Source of the DNA: Pseudomonas sp. KU26590
GTDB lineage: Bacteria; Pseudomonadota; Gammaproteobacteria; Pseudomonadales; Pseudomonadaceae
NCBI RefSeq assembly: GCF_026153515.1
Contig: NZ_CP110644.1
Span: forward strand, 718,501-782,500
Reading direction: 5' to 3'
DNA: 64,000 bases
Position numbers and translations under genes: made by a program. The stretch's first letter is position 1. Each line of letters starts with the position of its first letter. Under the pieces are notes generated by a model that was given only the letters and a program-made list of their open reading frames with translations, made no database searches and was not told the DNA's origin. This document shows, one piece after another, positions 31,367 through 41,563 of this stretch.

Positions 31367-33364
31367 ATGCCAAGCCGTCGTGAGCGAGCCAATGCCATTC
31401 GTGCCCTCAGCATGGATGCCGTGCAAAAGGCCAACAGCGGCCACCCGGGTGCCCCGATGGGCATGGCGGATATCGCTGAAGTCCTTTGGCGCGATTATCT
31501 GAAGCACAACCCAGCCAATCCGATGTTTGCTGACCGCGACCGGTTCATCCTGTCCAACGGCCACGGCTCGATGCTGATCTACTCGCTGCTGCACCTGACC
31601 GGCTACGACCTGTCCATCGAAGACCTGAAAAACTTCCGTCAGCTGCACAGCCGTACGCCGGGCCACCCGGAATACGGCTACACCCCGGGCGTTGAAACCA
31701 CCACTGGCCCACTGGGTCAGGGTTTCGCCAACGCCGTCGGTTTTGCGGTTGCCGAGAAAACTCTGGCTGCCCAGTTCAACCGTCCAGGCCACAACATCGT
31801 CAACCACCACACCTACGTGTTCATGGGTGATGGCTGCATGATGGAAGGCATCTCCCACGAAGTCGCTTCGCTTGCCGGCACGCTGCGCCTGAACAAGCTG
31901 GTCGCGTTCTACGACGACAACGGGATTTCCATCGACGGCGAAGTCGAAGGCTGGTTCACCGACGACACCCCTAAGCGCTTCGAATCCTACGGCTGGCTGG
32001 TCATCCGCAACGTCGACGGTCATGACGCCGACGAGATCAAGACCGCCATCGACACCGCTCACAAGAGCGACATGCCGACGCTGATCTGCTGCAAGACCAC
32101 CATCGGTTTCGGTTCGCCTAACAAGCAAGGCAAGGAAGACTGCCACGGCGCTCCGCTGGGCACTGAAGAAATCGCCCTGACCCGCGCTGCGCTGAAGTGG
32201 ACCCACGGCCCGTTCGAAATCCCGGCCGACATCTACAGCGAGTGGAATGGCAAGGAAAAAGGCCTGGCCGTTGAAGCCGAATGGGATCAGCGTTTCGCTG
32301 CCTACTCCGCAGCCTTCCCGACCGAAGCCAACGAGCTGATCCGCCGCATGAGCGGTGAACTGCCTGCTGACTTCGCCGAGAAATCCGCCGCATACGTGGC
32401 TGAAGTCAACGCCAAGGGCGAAACCATCGCCAGCCGCAAGGCCAGCCAGAATGCCTTGAGCGCTTTCGGTCCGCTGCTGCCTGAATTCCTCGGCGGTTCC
32501 GCCGACCTGGCAGGTTCAAACCTGACCATCTGGAAAGGCTGCCGCAGCATCACCGGCGAAGACGCCACCGGTAACTACCTGCACTACGGTGTTCGTGAGT
32601 TCGGCATGGGCGCGATCATGAACGGCATCGCCCTGCACGGCGGTTTCGTGCCGTACGGCGCGACCTTCCTGATCTTCATGGAGTACGCCCGCAACGCGGT
32701 GCGCATGTCCTCGCTGATGAAGAAACGCATCATTTATGTGTTCACCCACGACTCCATCGGTCTGGGCGAAGACGGCCCGACTCACCAGCCGATTGAGCAA
32801 CTGACCAGCCTGCGCACCACGCCGAACCTGGACTGCTGGCGCCCGGCTGATGCCGTTGAATCCGCCATCGCCTGGAAGCACGCGATTGAACGTGATGACG
32901 GCCCGTCGGCGCTGATCTTCTCCCGTCAGAACCTGCAGCATCAGGCCCGTGATGCCGAGCAGCTGGAAAACATCAACCGCGGTGGCTACGTGCTGCGCGA
33001 CTGCAGCGGCGAGCCGGATCTGATCCTGATCGCAACCGGTTCCGAAGTTGGCCTGGCTGTTCAGGCATACGACAAGCTCACCGCAGACGGCAAGAACGTG
33101 CGTGTGGTTTCCATGCCGTGCACCAGCGTTTTCGAAACCCAGAGCGCCGACTACAAGCAGTCGGTTCTGCCACTGGAAGTCAGCGCGCGCATCGCCATCG
33201 AAGCTGCTCACGCCGACTACTGGTACAAGTACGTGGGCCTGGAAGGTCGCGTGATCGGCATGACCACCTTCGGCGAGTCGGCACCTGCCAACCTGCTGTT
33301 CGAAGAGTTCGGCTTCACGCTGGAGAACGTCCTCTCCACGGCTGAAGAGCTGCTGGAAGACTAA
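31367..33364 (+). CDS. tktA: transketolase
   Basis: 665 residues from [16 protein letters not shown] precedes this ATG, and the frame's 51 extra upstream codons are leader. It is a thiamine-diphosphate enzyme of the pentose phosphate pathway that moves two-carbon ketol units. [19 protein letters not shown], the TPP motif [18 protein letters not shown] and the pyrimidine-domain [10 protein letters not shown] and [17 protein letters not shown] are all present. It is divergent from the regulator-metK unit. With epd, pgk and fba it forms the common Pseudomonas central-carbon cluster; a REP doublet lies before epd. Confidence 0.97.
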   Translation: MPSRRERANAIRALSMDAVQKANSGHPGAPMGMADIAEVLWRDYLKHNPANPMFADRDRFILSNGHGSMLIYSLLHLTGYDLSIEDLKNFRQLHSRTPGHPEYGYTPGVETTTGPLGQGFANAVGFAVAEKTLAAQFNRPGHNIVNHHTYVFMGDGCMMEGISHEVASLAGTLRLNKLVAFYDDNGISIDGEVEGWFTDDTPKRFESYGWLVIRNVDGHDADEIKTAIDTAHKSDMPTLICCKTTIGFGSPNKQGKEDCHGAPLGTEEIALTRAALKWTHGPFEIPADIYSEWNGKEKGLAVEAEWDQRFAAYSAAFPTEANELIRRMSGELPADFAEKSAAYVAEVNAKGETIASRKASQNALSAFGPLLPEFLGGSADLAGSNLTIWKGCRSITGEDATGNYLHYGVREFGMGAIMNGIALHGGFVPYGATFLIFMEYARNAVRMSSLMKKRIIYVFTHDSIGLGEDGPTHQPIEQLTSLRTTPNLDCWRPADAVESAIAWKHAIERDDGPSALIFSRQNLQHQARDAEQLENINRGGYVLRDCSGEPDLILIATGSEVGLAVQAYDKLTADGKNVRVVSMPCTSVFETQSADYKQSVLPLEVSARIAIEAAHADYWYKYVGLEGRVIGMTTFGESAPANLLFEEFGFTLENVLSTAEELLED

Positions 33365-33381
33365 GCACCACTGCGCTGCCG

Positions 33382-33471
33382 TGTAGGAGCGCGCTTGCCC
33401 GCGAATGCATTCTGTCAGTCGCCTGAGATAGGGCTGACAGACCGCACTCGCGGGCAAGCGCGCTCCTACAG
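33382..33471. repeat. REP doublet, 'gtaggagcgcgcttgcccgcga' type
   Basis: Inverted pair between tktA and epd, ending 28 bp before the epd ATG. It may protect or separate the two halves of the transcript. Confidence 0.92.
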
Positions 33472-33498
33472 GTTTTGATGAAAGCCTGCGAGAACCCC

Positions 33499-34545
33499 AT
33501 GCCTCAGCCACACCCTTATAAAGTCGCCCTCAATGGTTACGGTCGTATCGGCCGCTGCGTGCTGCGCGCGCTGTGCGAGCGAGGGGCGAAGGCTGGCTTT
33601 GACGTGGTGGCAATCAACGATCTGGCCGACATGGCCAGTCTCGAATACCTCACGCGCTTTGACTCCACACACGGCCGGTTCCCCGGCGAAGTGCGGGTCG
33701 AAGGCGATTTTCTGCACATCAACGATCACGTCATCAAAGTGTTTCGCAGCGCGACGCCGGAAGGCATCGACTGGGGCTCGCTCGACGTCGATCTGGTGCT
33801 CGAATGCTCCGGCGTCTACAACACGCGTGCTGACGGCGAGCGCTTTCTTTCGGCCCACGCGCCGCGAGTGTTGTTTTCCCAGCCCATGGCCAGCGAAGCC
33901 GACGTCGATGCCACCATTGTCTACGGCATCAATCAGGAAACCCTGACCGGCGATGAGCGGCTGCTGTCTGCCGCGTCGTGCACCACCAATTGCAGCGTGC
34001 CGTTGCTCGACCTGCTGAATCGCGAACTGGGTCTCGAGTACGTGACCATCACCACGATTCACTCGGCGATGAACGATCAGCCAGTCATCGACGCCTACCA
34101 TCATGAAGACCTGCGCCGTACACGTTCGGCTTTTCAGTCGATCATCCCGGTGTCCACTGGTCTGGCGCGGGGCATCGAGCGGCTGCTTCCGGAACTTGCC
34201 GGCCGAATTCAGGCCAAAGCAGTTCGTGTGCCGACGGTGAACGTCTCGTGCCTGGACATCACGCTGCAGGTCGCCCGTGATACCGATGCCGTCGAGATCA
34301 ACCGCATCCTGCGCGAGGCCGCCACCCGCGGCCCGCTGAAGGGACTGCTGGCGTATACCGAATTGCCGCATGCCAGTTGCGATTTCAACCACGACCCGCA
34401 CTCGGCGATCATCGATGCCAGCCAGACGCGGGTCTCGGGCCCTCGGCTGGTGAACATCCTGGCCTGGTTCGACAACGAGTGGGGCTTTGCCAATCGCATG
34501 CTGGATGTCGCCGATCACTACCTGCACACCATTCATAAACAATAG
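33499..34545 (+). CDS. epd: D-erythrose-4-phosphate dehydrogenase
   Basis: 348 residues of the GAPDH family. The N-terminal Rossmann motif is [16 protein letters not shown] and the catalytic cysteine lies in [14 protein letters not shown]. It oxidises erythrose 4-phosphate to 4-phosphoerythronate, the first step of pyridoxal phosphate synthesis. The subgroup is supported by position between tktA and pgk and by the divergent GAPDH sequence. The start at 33499 lacks a strong ribosome site; ATG 33478 is an alternative. Without phylogeny a GAPDH role cannot be wholly excluded. Confidence 0.9.
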   Translation: MPQPHPYKVALNGYGRIGRCVLRALCERGAKAGFDVVAINDLADMASLEYLTRFDSTHGRFPGEVRVEGDFLHINDHVIKVFRSATPEGIDWGSLDVDLVLECSGVYNTRADGERFLSAHAPRVLFSQPMASEADVDATIVYGINQETLTGDERLLSAASCTTNCSVPLLDLLNRELGLEYVTITTIHSAMNDQPVIDAYHHEDLRRTRSAFQSIIPVSTGLARGIERLLPELAGRIQAKAVRVPTVNVSCLDITLQVARDTDAVEINRILREAATRGPLKGLLAYTELPHASCDFNHDPHSAIIDASQTRVSGPRLVNILAWFDNEWGFANRMLDVADHYLHTIHKQ

Positions 34546-34564
34546 TAAAAACAGGGAATGCCTC

Positions 34565-35728
34565 ATGACCGTGTTGAAGATGACCGACCTCGATCTGCAA
34601 GGTAAGCGTGTACTGATCCGCGAAGACCTCAACGTCCCGGTCAAAGACGGCGTGGTGACCAGCGATGCGCGCATTCTCGCGTCGCTGCCAACCATCAAGC
34701 TGGCGCTGGAGAAAGGCGCAGCCGTCATGGTCTGCTCGCACCTGGGTCGCCCCACCGAGGGTGAGTTTTCCGCCGAGAACAGCCTCAAGCCGGTCGCTGA
34801 CTACCTGAGCAAGGCGCTCGGTCGTGAAGTGCCGCTGGTCGCGGAATACCTGGACGGTGTCGACGTCAAAGCGGGCGATATCGTGCTGTTCGAGAACGTG
34901 CGCTTCAACAAGGGCGAAAAGAAGAACGCTGACGAGCTGGCGCAGAAGTACGCCGCTTTGTGTGATGTGTTCGTGATGGACGCTTTCGGCACCGCCCACC
35001 GTGCAGAAGGCTCGACCCACGGCGTGGCCAAGTTCGCCAAAGTCGCTGCGGCCGGTCCGCTGCTGGCCGCTGAACTTGACGCGTTGGGCAAGGCCCTCGG
35101 CAATCCGGCCCAGCCAATGGCGGCCATTGTTGCCGGCTCCAAGGTTTCCACCAAGCTGGACGTGCTTAACAGCCTCAGCGAGAAGTGCAATCAGCTGATT
35201 GTCGGCGGTGGTATTGCCAATACCTTCCTGGCTGCGGCGGGCCATCCGGTTGGCAAGTCCCTGTACGAGCCGGACCTGCTTGAGACCGCCAAAGCCATCG
35301 CCGCGAAGGTCAGCGTGCCGTTGCCGGTCGACGTGGTGGTTGCCAAGCAATTCGCCGCCGATGCCGAAGCCACCGTCAAGCTGATCGCCGACGTCGCCGA
35401 CGACGACATGATCCTCGACATCGGTCCTCAAACCGCTGCGCACTTTGCCGAATTGTTGAAATCTTCCAAGACTATTCTCTGGAACGGCCCGGTCGGCGTA
35501 TTTGAGTTCGATCAGTTCGGCGAAGGCACCAAGACGCTGGCTCACGCAATCGCCGAGAGCTCGGCGTTTTCTATCGCTGGCGGGGGCGACACCTTGGCCG
35601 CCATCGACAAATACGGTATAGGCGACAAGCTCTCCTATATATCTACAGGCGGCGGTGCGTTCCTTGAGTTCGTCGAGGGCAAGGTACTGCCTGCCGTGGA
35701 AGTTCTGGAACAACGCGCCAAGGCCTGA
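34565..35728 (+). CDS. pgk: phosphoglycerate kinase
   Basis: 387 residues from [10 protein letters not shown], the usual bacterial length. It transfers phosphate from 1,3-bisphosphoglycerate to ADP in glycolysis. Signatures are [48 protein letters not shown] and, near the end, [17 protein letters not shown]. It begins 19 bp after epd and is followed by two small lipoprotein genes and fba, all the same strand. Confidence 0.97.
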   Translation: MTVLKMTDLDLQGKRVLIREDLNVPVKDGVVTSDARILASLPTIKLALEKGAAVMVCSHLGRPTEGEFSAENSLKPVADYLSKALGREVPLVAEYLDGVDVKAGDIVLFENVRFNKGEKKNADELAQKYAALCDVFVMDAFGTAHRAEGSTHGVAKFAKVAAAGPLLAAELDALGKALGNPAQPMAAIVAGSKVSTKLDVLNSLSEKCNQLIVGGGIANTFLAAAGHPVGKSLYEPDLLETAKAIAAKVSVPLPVDVVVAKQFAADAEATVKLIADVADDDMILDIGPQTAAHFAELLKSSKTILWNGPVGVFEFDQFGEGTKTLAHAIAESSAFSIAGGGDTLAAIDKYGIGDKLSYISTGGGAFLEFVEGKVLPAVEVLEQRAKA

Positions 35729-35752
35729 CCGGCCAAGGTGAAGGGGAGTGAA

Positions 35753-35980
35753 ATGGTCAAGCCATTACCGCTGTTGATCATGGCGGGTTTGCTGGTCGGC
35801 TGTGCAAGCAAGCCTGAGGCAGAGACGGCGTCGAGCGCGGCGCCGGGATTGCTTCAGGTCAGCTGCTATCAGGCAGGCTGGCAGGCGGAAACCGTACCGA
35901 TCGTTTACAAGCGTGGCGGGCCTGAAGTCTGGGAAAAATACGAATTCATGCCTGCCGTGGGACCTGTCCCCTGTCACTGA
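35753..35980 (+). CDS. small putative lipoprotein
   Basis: 75 residues from MVKPLPLL. An AGGGGAG ribosome site supports this ATG over the one five codons earlier. The lipobox LLVGC predicts lipidation at about Cys17 (MAGLLVGCASK). The mature part is 59 residues with two more cysteines (VSCYQAGW and a C-terminal PCH). No family recognised. Same strand as pgk and fba, so probably in the same transcript. Confidence 0.75.
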   Translation: MVKPLPLLIMAGLLVGCASKPEAETASSAAPGLLQVSCYQAGWQAETVPIVYKRGGPEVWEKYEFMPAVGPVPCH

Positions 35981-36090
35981 TTTTCAGTTGACCACTGAGT
36001 CTCATTTGACGGTGTGCCGGAATACAGGAACAGCATTGCCCCTGCCATGATCGACATCCGTCACGCGATGCGGGGGATTCAGGAGTAGTA

Positions 36091-36414
36091 ATGAAAGGCT
36101 TGTTAGCCCTTGCGACACTGATGCTGCTGAGCGGTTGCGCCAGCATGAAAGCATCGGAACCGGCAGCCCCCTGGACCCATTGGGTCTGCGACAGCAAAGC
36201 CGAGATTTTCTGGAAGTACGCCGATGCCGCGAAGAAGGAGGTTGATGTACGCCTCAATCAGAGCGAGCAGGTATTCCGTCTGCAAGCGTCGCCCGGAGCT
36301 TCCGGCGCGCTCTACAGTAACGGCGTGCTGGCGTTCGACAACAAAGGCAGCGAAGGCCTGGTCTACTGGGACGCTACCAACGATTTGATCGGTCGTGGCT
36401 GCAAGGCGCCGTAA
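36091..36414 (+). CDS. MliC-like lysozyme inhibitor lipoprotein
   Basis: 107 residues: lipoprotein signal with lipobox LLSGC (Cys about 16), then a single MliC-type domain with WVCDSKAEI, the loop motif SGALYSNGVLAFDNKG and a final GRGC. MliC proteins in the cell envelope block C-type lysozyme with a S-G-x-x-Y-like loop; here it reads SGALYS. CAGGAG precedes the ATG. It lies between the small lipoprotein gene and fba. Confidence 0.82.
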   Translation: MKGLLALATLMLLSGCASMKASEPAAPWTHWVCDSKAEIFWKYADAAKKEVDVRLNQSEQVFRLQASPGASGALYSNGVLAFDNKGSEGLVYWDATNDLIGRGCKAP

Positions 36415-36535
36415 AGGGCTGAGCGGTTCGAGCGAGGCAGCACCGGGGCGATGACTGAGCAATCGACCCCTATAATTTGAATAGCCGCCACTACGGCACG
36501 CACGATTAACGACCCCACCGGGAGAGAGACAGACA

Positions 36536-37600
36536 ATGGCACTTATCAGCATGCGCCAGATGTTGGACCACGCAGCCGAGTTCGGCTACGGCGTCCCTGC
36601 ATTCAACGTGAACAACCTGGAACAAATGCGCGCCATTATGGAAGCGGCCGACAAGACCGACTCTCCGGTGATCGTTCAGGCTTCGGCCGGTGCGCGCAAA
36701 TACGCTGGCGCCCCGTTCCTGCGCCACCTGATCCTGGCGGCGATCGAAGAATTCCCGCACATTCCGGTGGTCATGCACCAGGACCACGGCACCAGCCCGG
36801 CCATCTGCCAACGCTCCATTCAACTGGGCTTCAGCTCGGTGATGATGGACGGTTCGCTGCGCGAAGACGGCAAAAGCCCTGCGGACTACGACTACAACGT
36901 TCGCGTCACCCAGGAAACCGTCGCCATGGCTCACGCCTGTGGTGTTTCGGTTGAGGGTGAGCTGGGTGTTCTGGGCTCGCTGGAGACCGGCATGGCCGGT
37001 GAAGAAGACGGCGTCGGCGCAGAAGGCATGCTGGATCACAGCCAGATGCTGACCGACCCGGAGGAAGCGGCCGATTTCGTTAAAAGAACTCAGGTTGACG
37101 CACTGGCTATCGCCATCGGCACCAGCCACGGCGCGTACAAGTTCACCAAGCCGCCTACCGGTGACATCCTGGCGATCGAGCGGATCAAAGAGATCCACAA
37201 GCGCATCCCGAACACCCACCTGGTGATGCACGGTTCTTCTTCCGTTCCGCAGGAATGGCTGAAAATCATCAACCAGTACGGCGGCGACATTAAAGAAACC
37301 TACGGCGTGCCGGTCGAAGAAATCGTTGAAGGCATCAAGCACGGCGTGCGCAAGGTCAACATTGACACCGACCTGCGTCTGGCCTCGACGGGTGCTATCC
37401 GCGAGTTCATGGCGAAAAACCCGAGCGAGTTCGACCCACGTAAATACCTGGCGAAAACCGTATCGGCCATGCGCGACGTGTGTATCGCCCGTTACGAAGC
37501 ATTCGGCACCGCCGGCAACGCCTCCAAGATCAAGCCGATCTCCCTGGAGAAGATGTTCGAGCGTTATGCCAAAGGCGAGCTGAACGCCAAAGTGAACTGA
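36536..37600 (+). CDS. fba: fructose-1,6-bisphosphate aldolase, class II
   Basis: 354 residues, the length of the zinc-dependent type B aldolases of Pseudomonas and relatives. It interconverts fructose 1,6-bisphosphate with dihydroxyacetone phosphate and glyceraldehyde 3-phosphate. Zinc ligands are in [20 protein letters not shown] and [12 protein letters not shown], and [14 protein letters not shown] forms the phosphate site. It ends the tktA-epd-pgk cluster, with a terminator 28 bp later. Confidence 0.97.
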   Translation: MALISMRQMLDHAAEFGYGVPAFNVNNLEQMRAIMEAADKTDSPVIVQASAGARKYAGAPFLRHLILAAIEEFPHIPVVMHQDHGTSPAICQRSIQLGFSSVMMDGSLREDGKSPADYDYNVRVTQETVAMAHACGVSVEGELGVLGSLETGMAGEEDGVGAEGMLDHSQMLTDPEEAADFVKRTQVDALAIAIGTSHGAYKFTKPPTGDILAIERIKEIHKRIPNTHLVMHGSSSVPQEWLKIINQYGGDIKETYGVPVEEIVEGIKHGVRKVNIDTDLRLASTGAIREFMAKNPSEFDPRKYLAKTVSAMRDVCIARYEAFGTAGNASKIKPISLEKMFERYAKGELNAKVN

Positions 37601-37627
37601 TCGTTTTCTGATCGATTGCTGAAAAAT

Positions 37628-37656
37628 GAAAAGCCCGCAGCGATGCGGGCTTTTTT
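37628..37656. terminator. bidirectional terminator between fba and cdhB
   Basis: AAAAGCCCGCA and TGCGGGCTTTT around a 4-nt loop with T-runs on both strands, between convergent fba and the thioesterase gene. Confidence 0.92.
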
Positions 37657-37675
37657 GTGGGCGTGATCCGCGTAT

Positions 37676-38164
37676 CTACAGGGTGTTTTGCCGGCTGGGT
37701 AGGGTGATGATCCGCCCGACATAGGACGGATTCGGCTGGTCATGTTGAGCTTCACTCAGCAATCGCAGCGCCTGCAGCGACGCTTCGCTGAACGGCGCCG
37801 ACTTCGGCCCCGCCGCCAGGTCCACATGCAGCAGCATCTGCTCGCTCGCTGCCAACTCGATCTCCCCGTCTGGCTTGTACAGCCCGTGATAAAGCTGCAC
37901 ACGTTTGTGGTCGTGCCCGACGATTTGCGTACGCACTTCCACCGCTTCGCCGAGTTTCACTTCGTGCAGGAAGTTGATGTGCGCTTCGAGCGTGAACAGC
38001 GAGTGGCCGCTGGCATCCCGATCGTCACTGGCCAGGCCGATGCGTTCCATGAAGGCGTCTGTGGCGAAGCTGAAAATCAGCAAATAAAAGGCATCGCGCA
38101 GGTGGCCGTTGTAGTCGACCCAGTCGACGAGGACTGGGGTTTTGTACGTAATGAGCGCAGGCAT
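37676..38164 (-). CDS. cdhB: betainyl-CoA thioesterase (carnitine catabolism)
   Basis: 162 residues with a hotdog thioesterase fold of the 4-hydroxybenzoyl-CoA type; VDWVDYNGHLRDAFYLLIF carries the catalytic aspartate region and HINFLHEVKLGE the following strand. In carnitine degradation this protein hydrolyses betainyl-CoA to glycine betaine and CoA. Location beside cdhA and cdhC supports that role over a general thioesterase. A REP pair separates it from cdhA. Confidence 0.87.
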   Translation of the reverse strand: MPALITYKTPVLVDWVDYNGHLRDAFYLLIFSFATDAFMERIGLASDDRDASGHSLFTLEAHINFLHEVKLGEAVEVRTQIVGHDHKRVQLYHGLYKPDGEIELAASEQMLLHVDLAAGPKSAPFSEASLQALRLLSEAQHDQPNPSYVGRIITLPSRQNTL

Positions 38165-38204
38165 AGGGTTCCAGGGTCACAATTTCGGTGAGATCAACGG
38201 CCTA

Positions 38205-38269
38205 TTCGCGGGCAAGCGCGCTCCTACAGTTGATCGCATACCTCTTGTAGGAGCGCGCTTGCCCGCGAT
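38205..38269. repeat. REP pair, 'gtaggagcgcgcttgcccgcga' type, outward order
   Basis: Here the copies are in the reverse order: TCGCGGGCAAGCGCGCTCCT comes first, TGTAGGAGCGCGCTTGCCCG second, only 15-20 bp apart. It sits between cdhB and cdhA. Confidence 0.85.
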
Positions 38270-38299
38270 GAAGCCGGTTTGGGCGATGAAAATTTTGGC

Positions 38300-39265
38300 T
38301 CAATCCTCAAACGCCATCCCATGCCTGGCCTTGGTGGTTTTCACCGCTTCAAGTACCGCCAGCAGGCAGTCATCGCGATACCGCTCCAACGCCGCAATGC
38401 TGTGGCTACCCAGCTGATCCGAGGTGCCATCGACCACATCGTCAATCAGCTTGTCGGTCAGCTCCGGCGCCGGAAGATAAGTCCACGGCAACTTCAGCGC
38501 CGGGCCGAACTGCGCCATGAAGTGCCGCATGCCTGCATCGCCGCCGGCCAGGGTGTAAGTCAGAAAGGTGCCCATGAATGACCAACGCAGGCCGGCGCCG
38601 AAACGGATCGCGTCATCGATTTCACCGGTGGTCGCCACGCCGTCGTTGACCAAGTGCAGGGCCTCGCGCCACAGCGCTTCCAGCAAGCGATCCGCAATAA
38701 AACCGGGGACTTCTTTGCGCACATGCAGCGGACGCATGCCGAGTGATTCGTAGACCTGAATCGCGGCCTGCACCGCTTCCGGCGCGGTGTGCTTGCCGCC
38801 GACCACTTCCACCAGCGGCAGCAGATACACCGGATTGAACGGATGGCCCACCACGCAGCGATCCGGGTGTGTGGCGCTCTCGTAAAACTCCGACGGCAGC
38901 AGCCCGGAGGTGCTGGAAGCAATGATCGCGTCACGCTTGGCCGCCGCGCTGATCTTGCGGTGCAGATCCAGTTTGAGGTCAAGGCGCTCGGGGGCGCTTT
39001 CCTGGATGAAGTCGGCGTCGCGAACGCATTCCTCAATGGTGTCGACAAAGCGCAGGCGTTCCTGGGACGCGCCCGACGCCAGGCCTTTTTGCTCAAGCGC
39101 CGGCCAGGCGTTGGCCACGCGTTTGCGCAGCGCCGCTTCTGCGCCCGGCGCCGGGTCCCAGGCCACGACATCCAGGCCATGAGCCAGCGCGCGCGCCACC
39201 CAACCGCTGCCAATGACACCGCTGCCCAAGGCCGCGAACGTTTTGATGGTGGTGATAAAGGTCAT
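38300..39265 (-). CDS. cdhA: L-carnitine dehydrogenase
   Basis: 321 residues of the 3-hydroxyacyl-CoA-dehydrogenase superfamily. The NAD-binding motif is [41 protein letters not shown] and the helical C-terminal domain follow. It oxidises L-carnitine to 3-dehydrocarnitine with NAD+, the first step of catabolism. A 3-hydroxybutyryl-CoA dehydrogenase label is possible from sequence alone; the cdhB/cdhC/cdhR context makes carnitine the substrate. It has no strong ribosome site, but the N-terminus matches the family. Confidence 0.92.
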   Translation of the reverse strand: MTFITTIKTFAALGSGVIGSGWVARALAHGLDVVAWDPAPGAEAALRKRVANAWPALEQKGLASGASQERLRFVDTIEECVRDADFIQESAPERLDLKLDLHRKISAAAKRDAIIASSTSGLLPSEFYESATHPDRCVVGHPFNPVYLLPLVEVVGGKHTAPEAVQAAIQVYESLGMRPLHVRKEVPGFIADRLLEALWREALHLVNDGVATTGEIDDAIRFGAGLRWSFMGTFLTYTLAGGDAGMRHFMAQFGPALKLPWTYLPAPELTDKLIDDVVDGTSDQLGSHSIAALERYRDDCLLAVLEAVKTTKARHGMAFED

Positions 39266-39294
39266 GTCGGTTACTCGAAAAAGTGTCGAGGGCC

Positions 39295-39384
39295 TTGTAG
39301 GAATGAGCTTGCTCGCGATAGCTATTCATCTGTGCCAGATGTGTGACTGACACACCGTTATCGCGAGCACGCTCACTCCTGCAC
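39295..39384. repeat. REP doublet, 'gtaggaatgagcttgctcgcga' type
   Basis: TTGTAGGAATGAGCTTGCTC and a near inverted copy (GCGAGCACGCTCACTCCTGC) between cdhA and cdhC. Confidence 0.88.
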
Positions 39385-39403
39385 GGTAGGATTTGTGTGG
39401 GGA

Positions 39404-40291
39404 TCAAAACCGCTTTTTCAGGCCCATCTTCACGCGGCCCTCGGCCGGGGTCAGCACCCGGGCGCCCAGGCGGCTGAGAATCTCGCTGGCGCGCTCGACC
39501 AGCGCGCCGTTGCTGGCGAGCACACCTTTGTCGAGCCAGATGTTGTCCTCCAGACCGACCCGCACGTTGCCGCCGAGCAACACCGCCTGCGCAGCCATCG
39601 GCATTTGCATGCGGCCGATACCGAAGGCAGCCCACACCGCATCGGCGGGCAAGTTGTCGACCATGGCTTTCATCGTGGTGGTGTCCGCTGGCGCGCCCCA
39701 CGGAATGCCCATGCACAGTTGAAACAGCGGGTTGTCCAGCAAACCTTCTTTCATCATCTGCTTGGCAAACCACAGGTGGCCGGTGTCAAAAATCTCCAGT
39801 TCGGCTTTAACTCCCAGTTCCTGAATGCGCTTGGCCCCCGCCCGCAGTTGCGCGGGCGTGGACACATAAATGGTGTCGCCATCACCGAAGTTGAGGGTGC
39901 CGCAGTCCAGCGTGCAGATTTCCGGCAGCAGCGCTTCGACGTGCGCGAGCCGGGTCAGCGGACCGACCAGATCGGTGCCGGGGCCGAAATCGGTGGGAAG
40001 CTCGCCCGGTCCGATCTCCAGGTCGCCGCCCATGCCCGCAGTCAGGTTGACGATGATGTCTATGTCGGCTTCACGGATGCGGTCCATGGTCTCGCGGTAC
40101 AGCTCGACGTCACGGCTGAACTTGCCGGTCTCGGGATCGCGCACATGGCAGTGCACGACCGTCGCCCCGGCCTTGGCGGCCTCGACCGCGGCTGCGGCAA
40201 TCTGCTTGGGCGTGATCGGGACCAGGTGGCTTTTCCCGGTCGTGTCGCCAGCACCGGTCAGTGCGCAGGTGATGATGACGTCGTGATTCAT
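39404..40291 (-). CDS. cdhC: 3-dehydrocarnitine cleavage enzyme (BKACE family)
   Basis: 295 residues from [11 protein letters not shown], supported by AGGAACC upstream; the frame opens 21 codons earlier. It belongs to the beta-keto acid cleavage enzymes (DUF849): ITCALTGAG, the metal-binding [14 protein letters not shown] and [14 protein letters not shown] are characteristic. It reacts 3-dehydrocarnitine with acetyl-CoA to betainyl-CoA and acetoacetate. It is the promoter-proximal gene of the cdh set and divergent from cdhR. Confidence 0.93.
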   Translation of the reverse strand: MNHDVIITCALTGAGDTTGKSHLVPITPKQIAAAAVEAAKAGATVVHCHVRDPETGKFSRDVELYRETMDRIREADIDIIVNLTAGMGGDLEIGPGELPTDFGPGTDLVGPLTRLAHVEALLPEICTLDCGTLNFGDGDTIYVSTPAQLRAGAKRIQELGVKAELEIFDTGHLWFAKQMMKEGLLDNPLFQLCMGIPWGAPADTTTMKAMVDNLPADAVWAAFGIGRMQMPMAAQAVLLGGNVRVGLEDNIWLDKGVLASNGALVERASEILSRLGARVLTPAEGRVKMGLKKRF

Positions 40292-40360
40292 GGGTGAGGT
40301 TCCTTGCAGGCCAGGCATTGACGCGGACGTTTGCGGCCCGCTTATGAGATGCAAAACTAC

Positions 40361-40430
40361 GCAGCAGCGAGCCTCTCAAATCGCACAGCGGCGACACGGT
40401 CTTGCACAGCAGCGACCTGTACGGTTGCTG
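40361..40430. promoter_or_regulatory. phased direct repeats in the cdhC-cdhR control region
   Basis: GCACAGCGGCGAC (40383-40395) and GCACAGCAGCGAC (40404-40416) are repeats 21 bp apart. A shorter relative, GCAGCAGCGAG, begins at 40361. On the other strand they read GTCGC(C/T)GCTGTGC. Two-turn spacing of direct repeats is typical for AraC-family activators, so CdhR or GbdR binding is likely. The remainder of the 248-bp gap holds promoter DNA only. Confidence 0.6.
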
Positions 40431-40539
40431 CCAATCGGCAAGAGGTGTATTGGATGATCGGGCCCAGGAAACCCGGTCGTGTCTGATCACTTTCCGACCA
40501 AATCTCCCATATGCTCAGATCCTAAGGAACGCGCCAACG

Positions 40540-41496
40540 ATGTCCCAGGATTTCTACTTTCTGCTCATGCCCGGCTTTTCGATGATGGGTTTCGTGTCGG
40601 CGCTGGAGCCGTTGCGCGTCGCCAATCGTTTTGGTGGCGAGCTGTTTCGCTGGCACATCCTGAGCGTCGACGGCGGTCCTGTGATTGCCAGCAACGGCAT
40701 GTCGGTGAACGCCGATGCCGCGCTGGAGCCGCTGAAAAAAGGCGCGACGTTATGGGTGATGTGCAGCGTTGATCCGCTGAAGTTTTACACGGGGATGCTG
40801 GAACACTGGCTGCGTCGGCTGGACCTGGAAGGCGTGGTGCTGGGTGCCATCGACACCGGCGGTTTCGTCCTCGCCCAGGCGGGTCTTTTGGACGGCTATC
40901 GGCTGACCCTGCACTGGGAAGCGCTGGACGCCTTCAAGGAAACCTATCCCCGGCTACAGGCAACGCAGGAGCTGTTTGAGATCGACCGGCGCCGCATTAC
41001 CTCGGCCGGCGGCACCGCCTCCATCGACATGATGCTCGACCTGATCGGGCAGGCTCACGGCGCTGACATGGCGATCAAGGTTTCCGAGCAGTTCGTCCTC
41101 GGGCGCATACGCCAGCGCAAAGACCACCAGCGCATGCAGATCGCCACGCGCTACGGCATCAATAACAAGAAAATGGTGCAGGTGATCGGCGTCATGGAGC
41201 AGCACACCGAGCCGCCGCTGAGCACGCTGGCACTTGCAGAAGGGATTCAAGTGACGCGGCGTCAGTTGGAACGGCTATTCCGCCTGCACCTGAACGACAC
41301 GCCGAGCAACTTTTACCTCGGCCTGCGGCTGGAAAAAGCCAGGCAACTGCTGCGCCAGAGCGACATGAGCGTGCTGGAGGTCAGTATTGCGTGCGGGTTT
41401 GAATCGCCTTCGTATTTCACCCGCAGTTACAGAGCGAGATTTGTGGTGTGTCCGAGGGAGGATCGAGGGCGGGCGCGCGAGGTGAAGGCTGTTTGA
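40540..41496 (+). CDS. cdhR: carnitine-responsive transcriptional activator, GATase1/AraC type
   Basis: 318 residues from MSQDFYFLLMPG with AAGGAAC upstream. The N-terminal class I glutamine-amidotransferase-like sensor domain covers about 1-190 (DFYFLLMPGFSMMGF, GAIDTGGFVLAQAGLL). The C-terminal AraC helix-turn-helix covers about 215-315 (TLALAEGIQVTRRQLERLF, SVLEVSIACGFESPSYFTRSYRARF). This is the GlxA/CdhR/GbdR architecture. Divergence from cdhC identifies it as CdhR, which activates carnitine genes. The reading frame is complete. Confidence 0.9.
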   Translation: MSQDFYFLLMPGFSMMGFVSALEPLRVANRFGGELFRWHILSVDGGPVIASNGMSVNADAALEPLKKGATLWVMCSVDPLKFYTGMLEHWLRRLDLEGVVLGAIDTGGFVLAQAGLLDGYRLTLHWEALDAFKETYPRLQATQELFEIDRRRITSAGGTASIDMMLDLIGQAHGADMAIKVSEQFVLGRIRQRKDHQRMQIATRYGINNKKMVQVIGVMEQHTEPPLSTLALAEGIQVTRRQLERLFRLHLNDTPSNFYLGLRLEKARQLLRQSDMSVLEVSIACGFESPSYFTRSYRARFVVCPREDRGRAREVKAV

Positions 41497-41512
41497 CTCC
41501 TGATTATTGTCA

Positions 41513-41552
41513 ATTATACTCACGACTATAAATTATAGTCCGAGTAATAATT
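41513..41552. promoter_or_regulatory. AT-rich nested palindrome before the lone ATPase gene
   Basis: A perfect inner palindrome GACTATAA-A-TTATAGTC (41524-41540) sits inside a near-matching outer pair, AATTATACTC on the left and GAGTAATAATT on the right. It ends 12 bp before the ATPase start codon and is strikingly AT-rich against its surroundings. Likely an operator or cruciform-type control site. Confidence 0.65.
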
Positions 41553-41563
41553 GGGTATAAATC

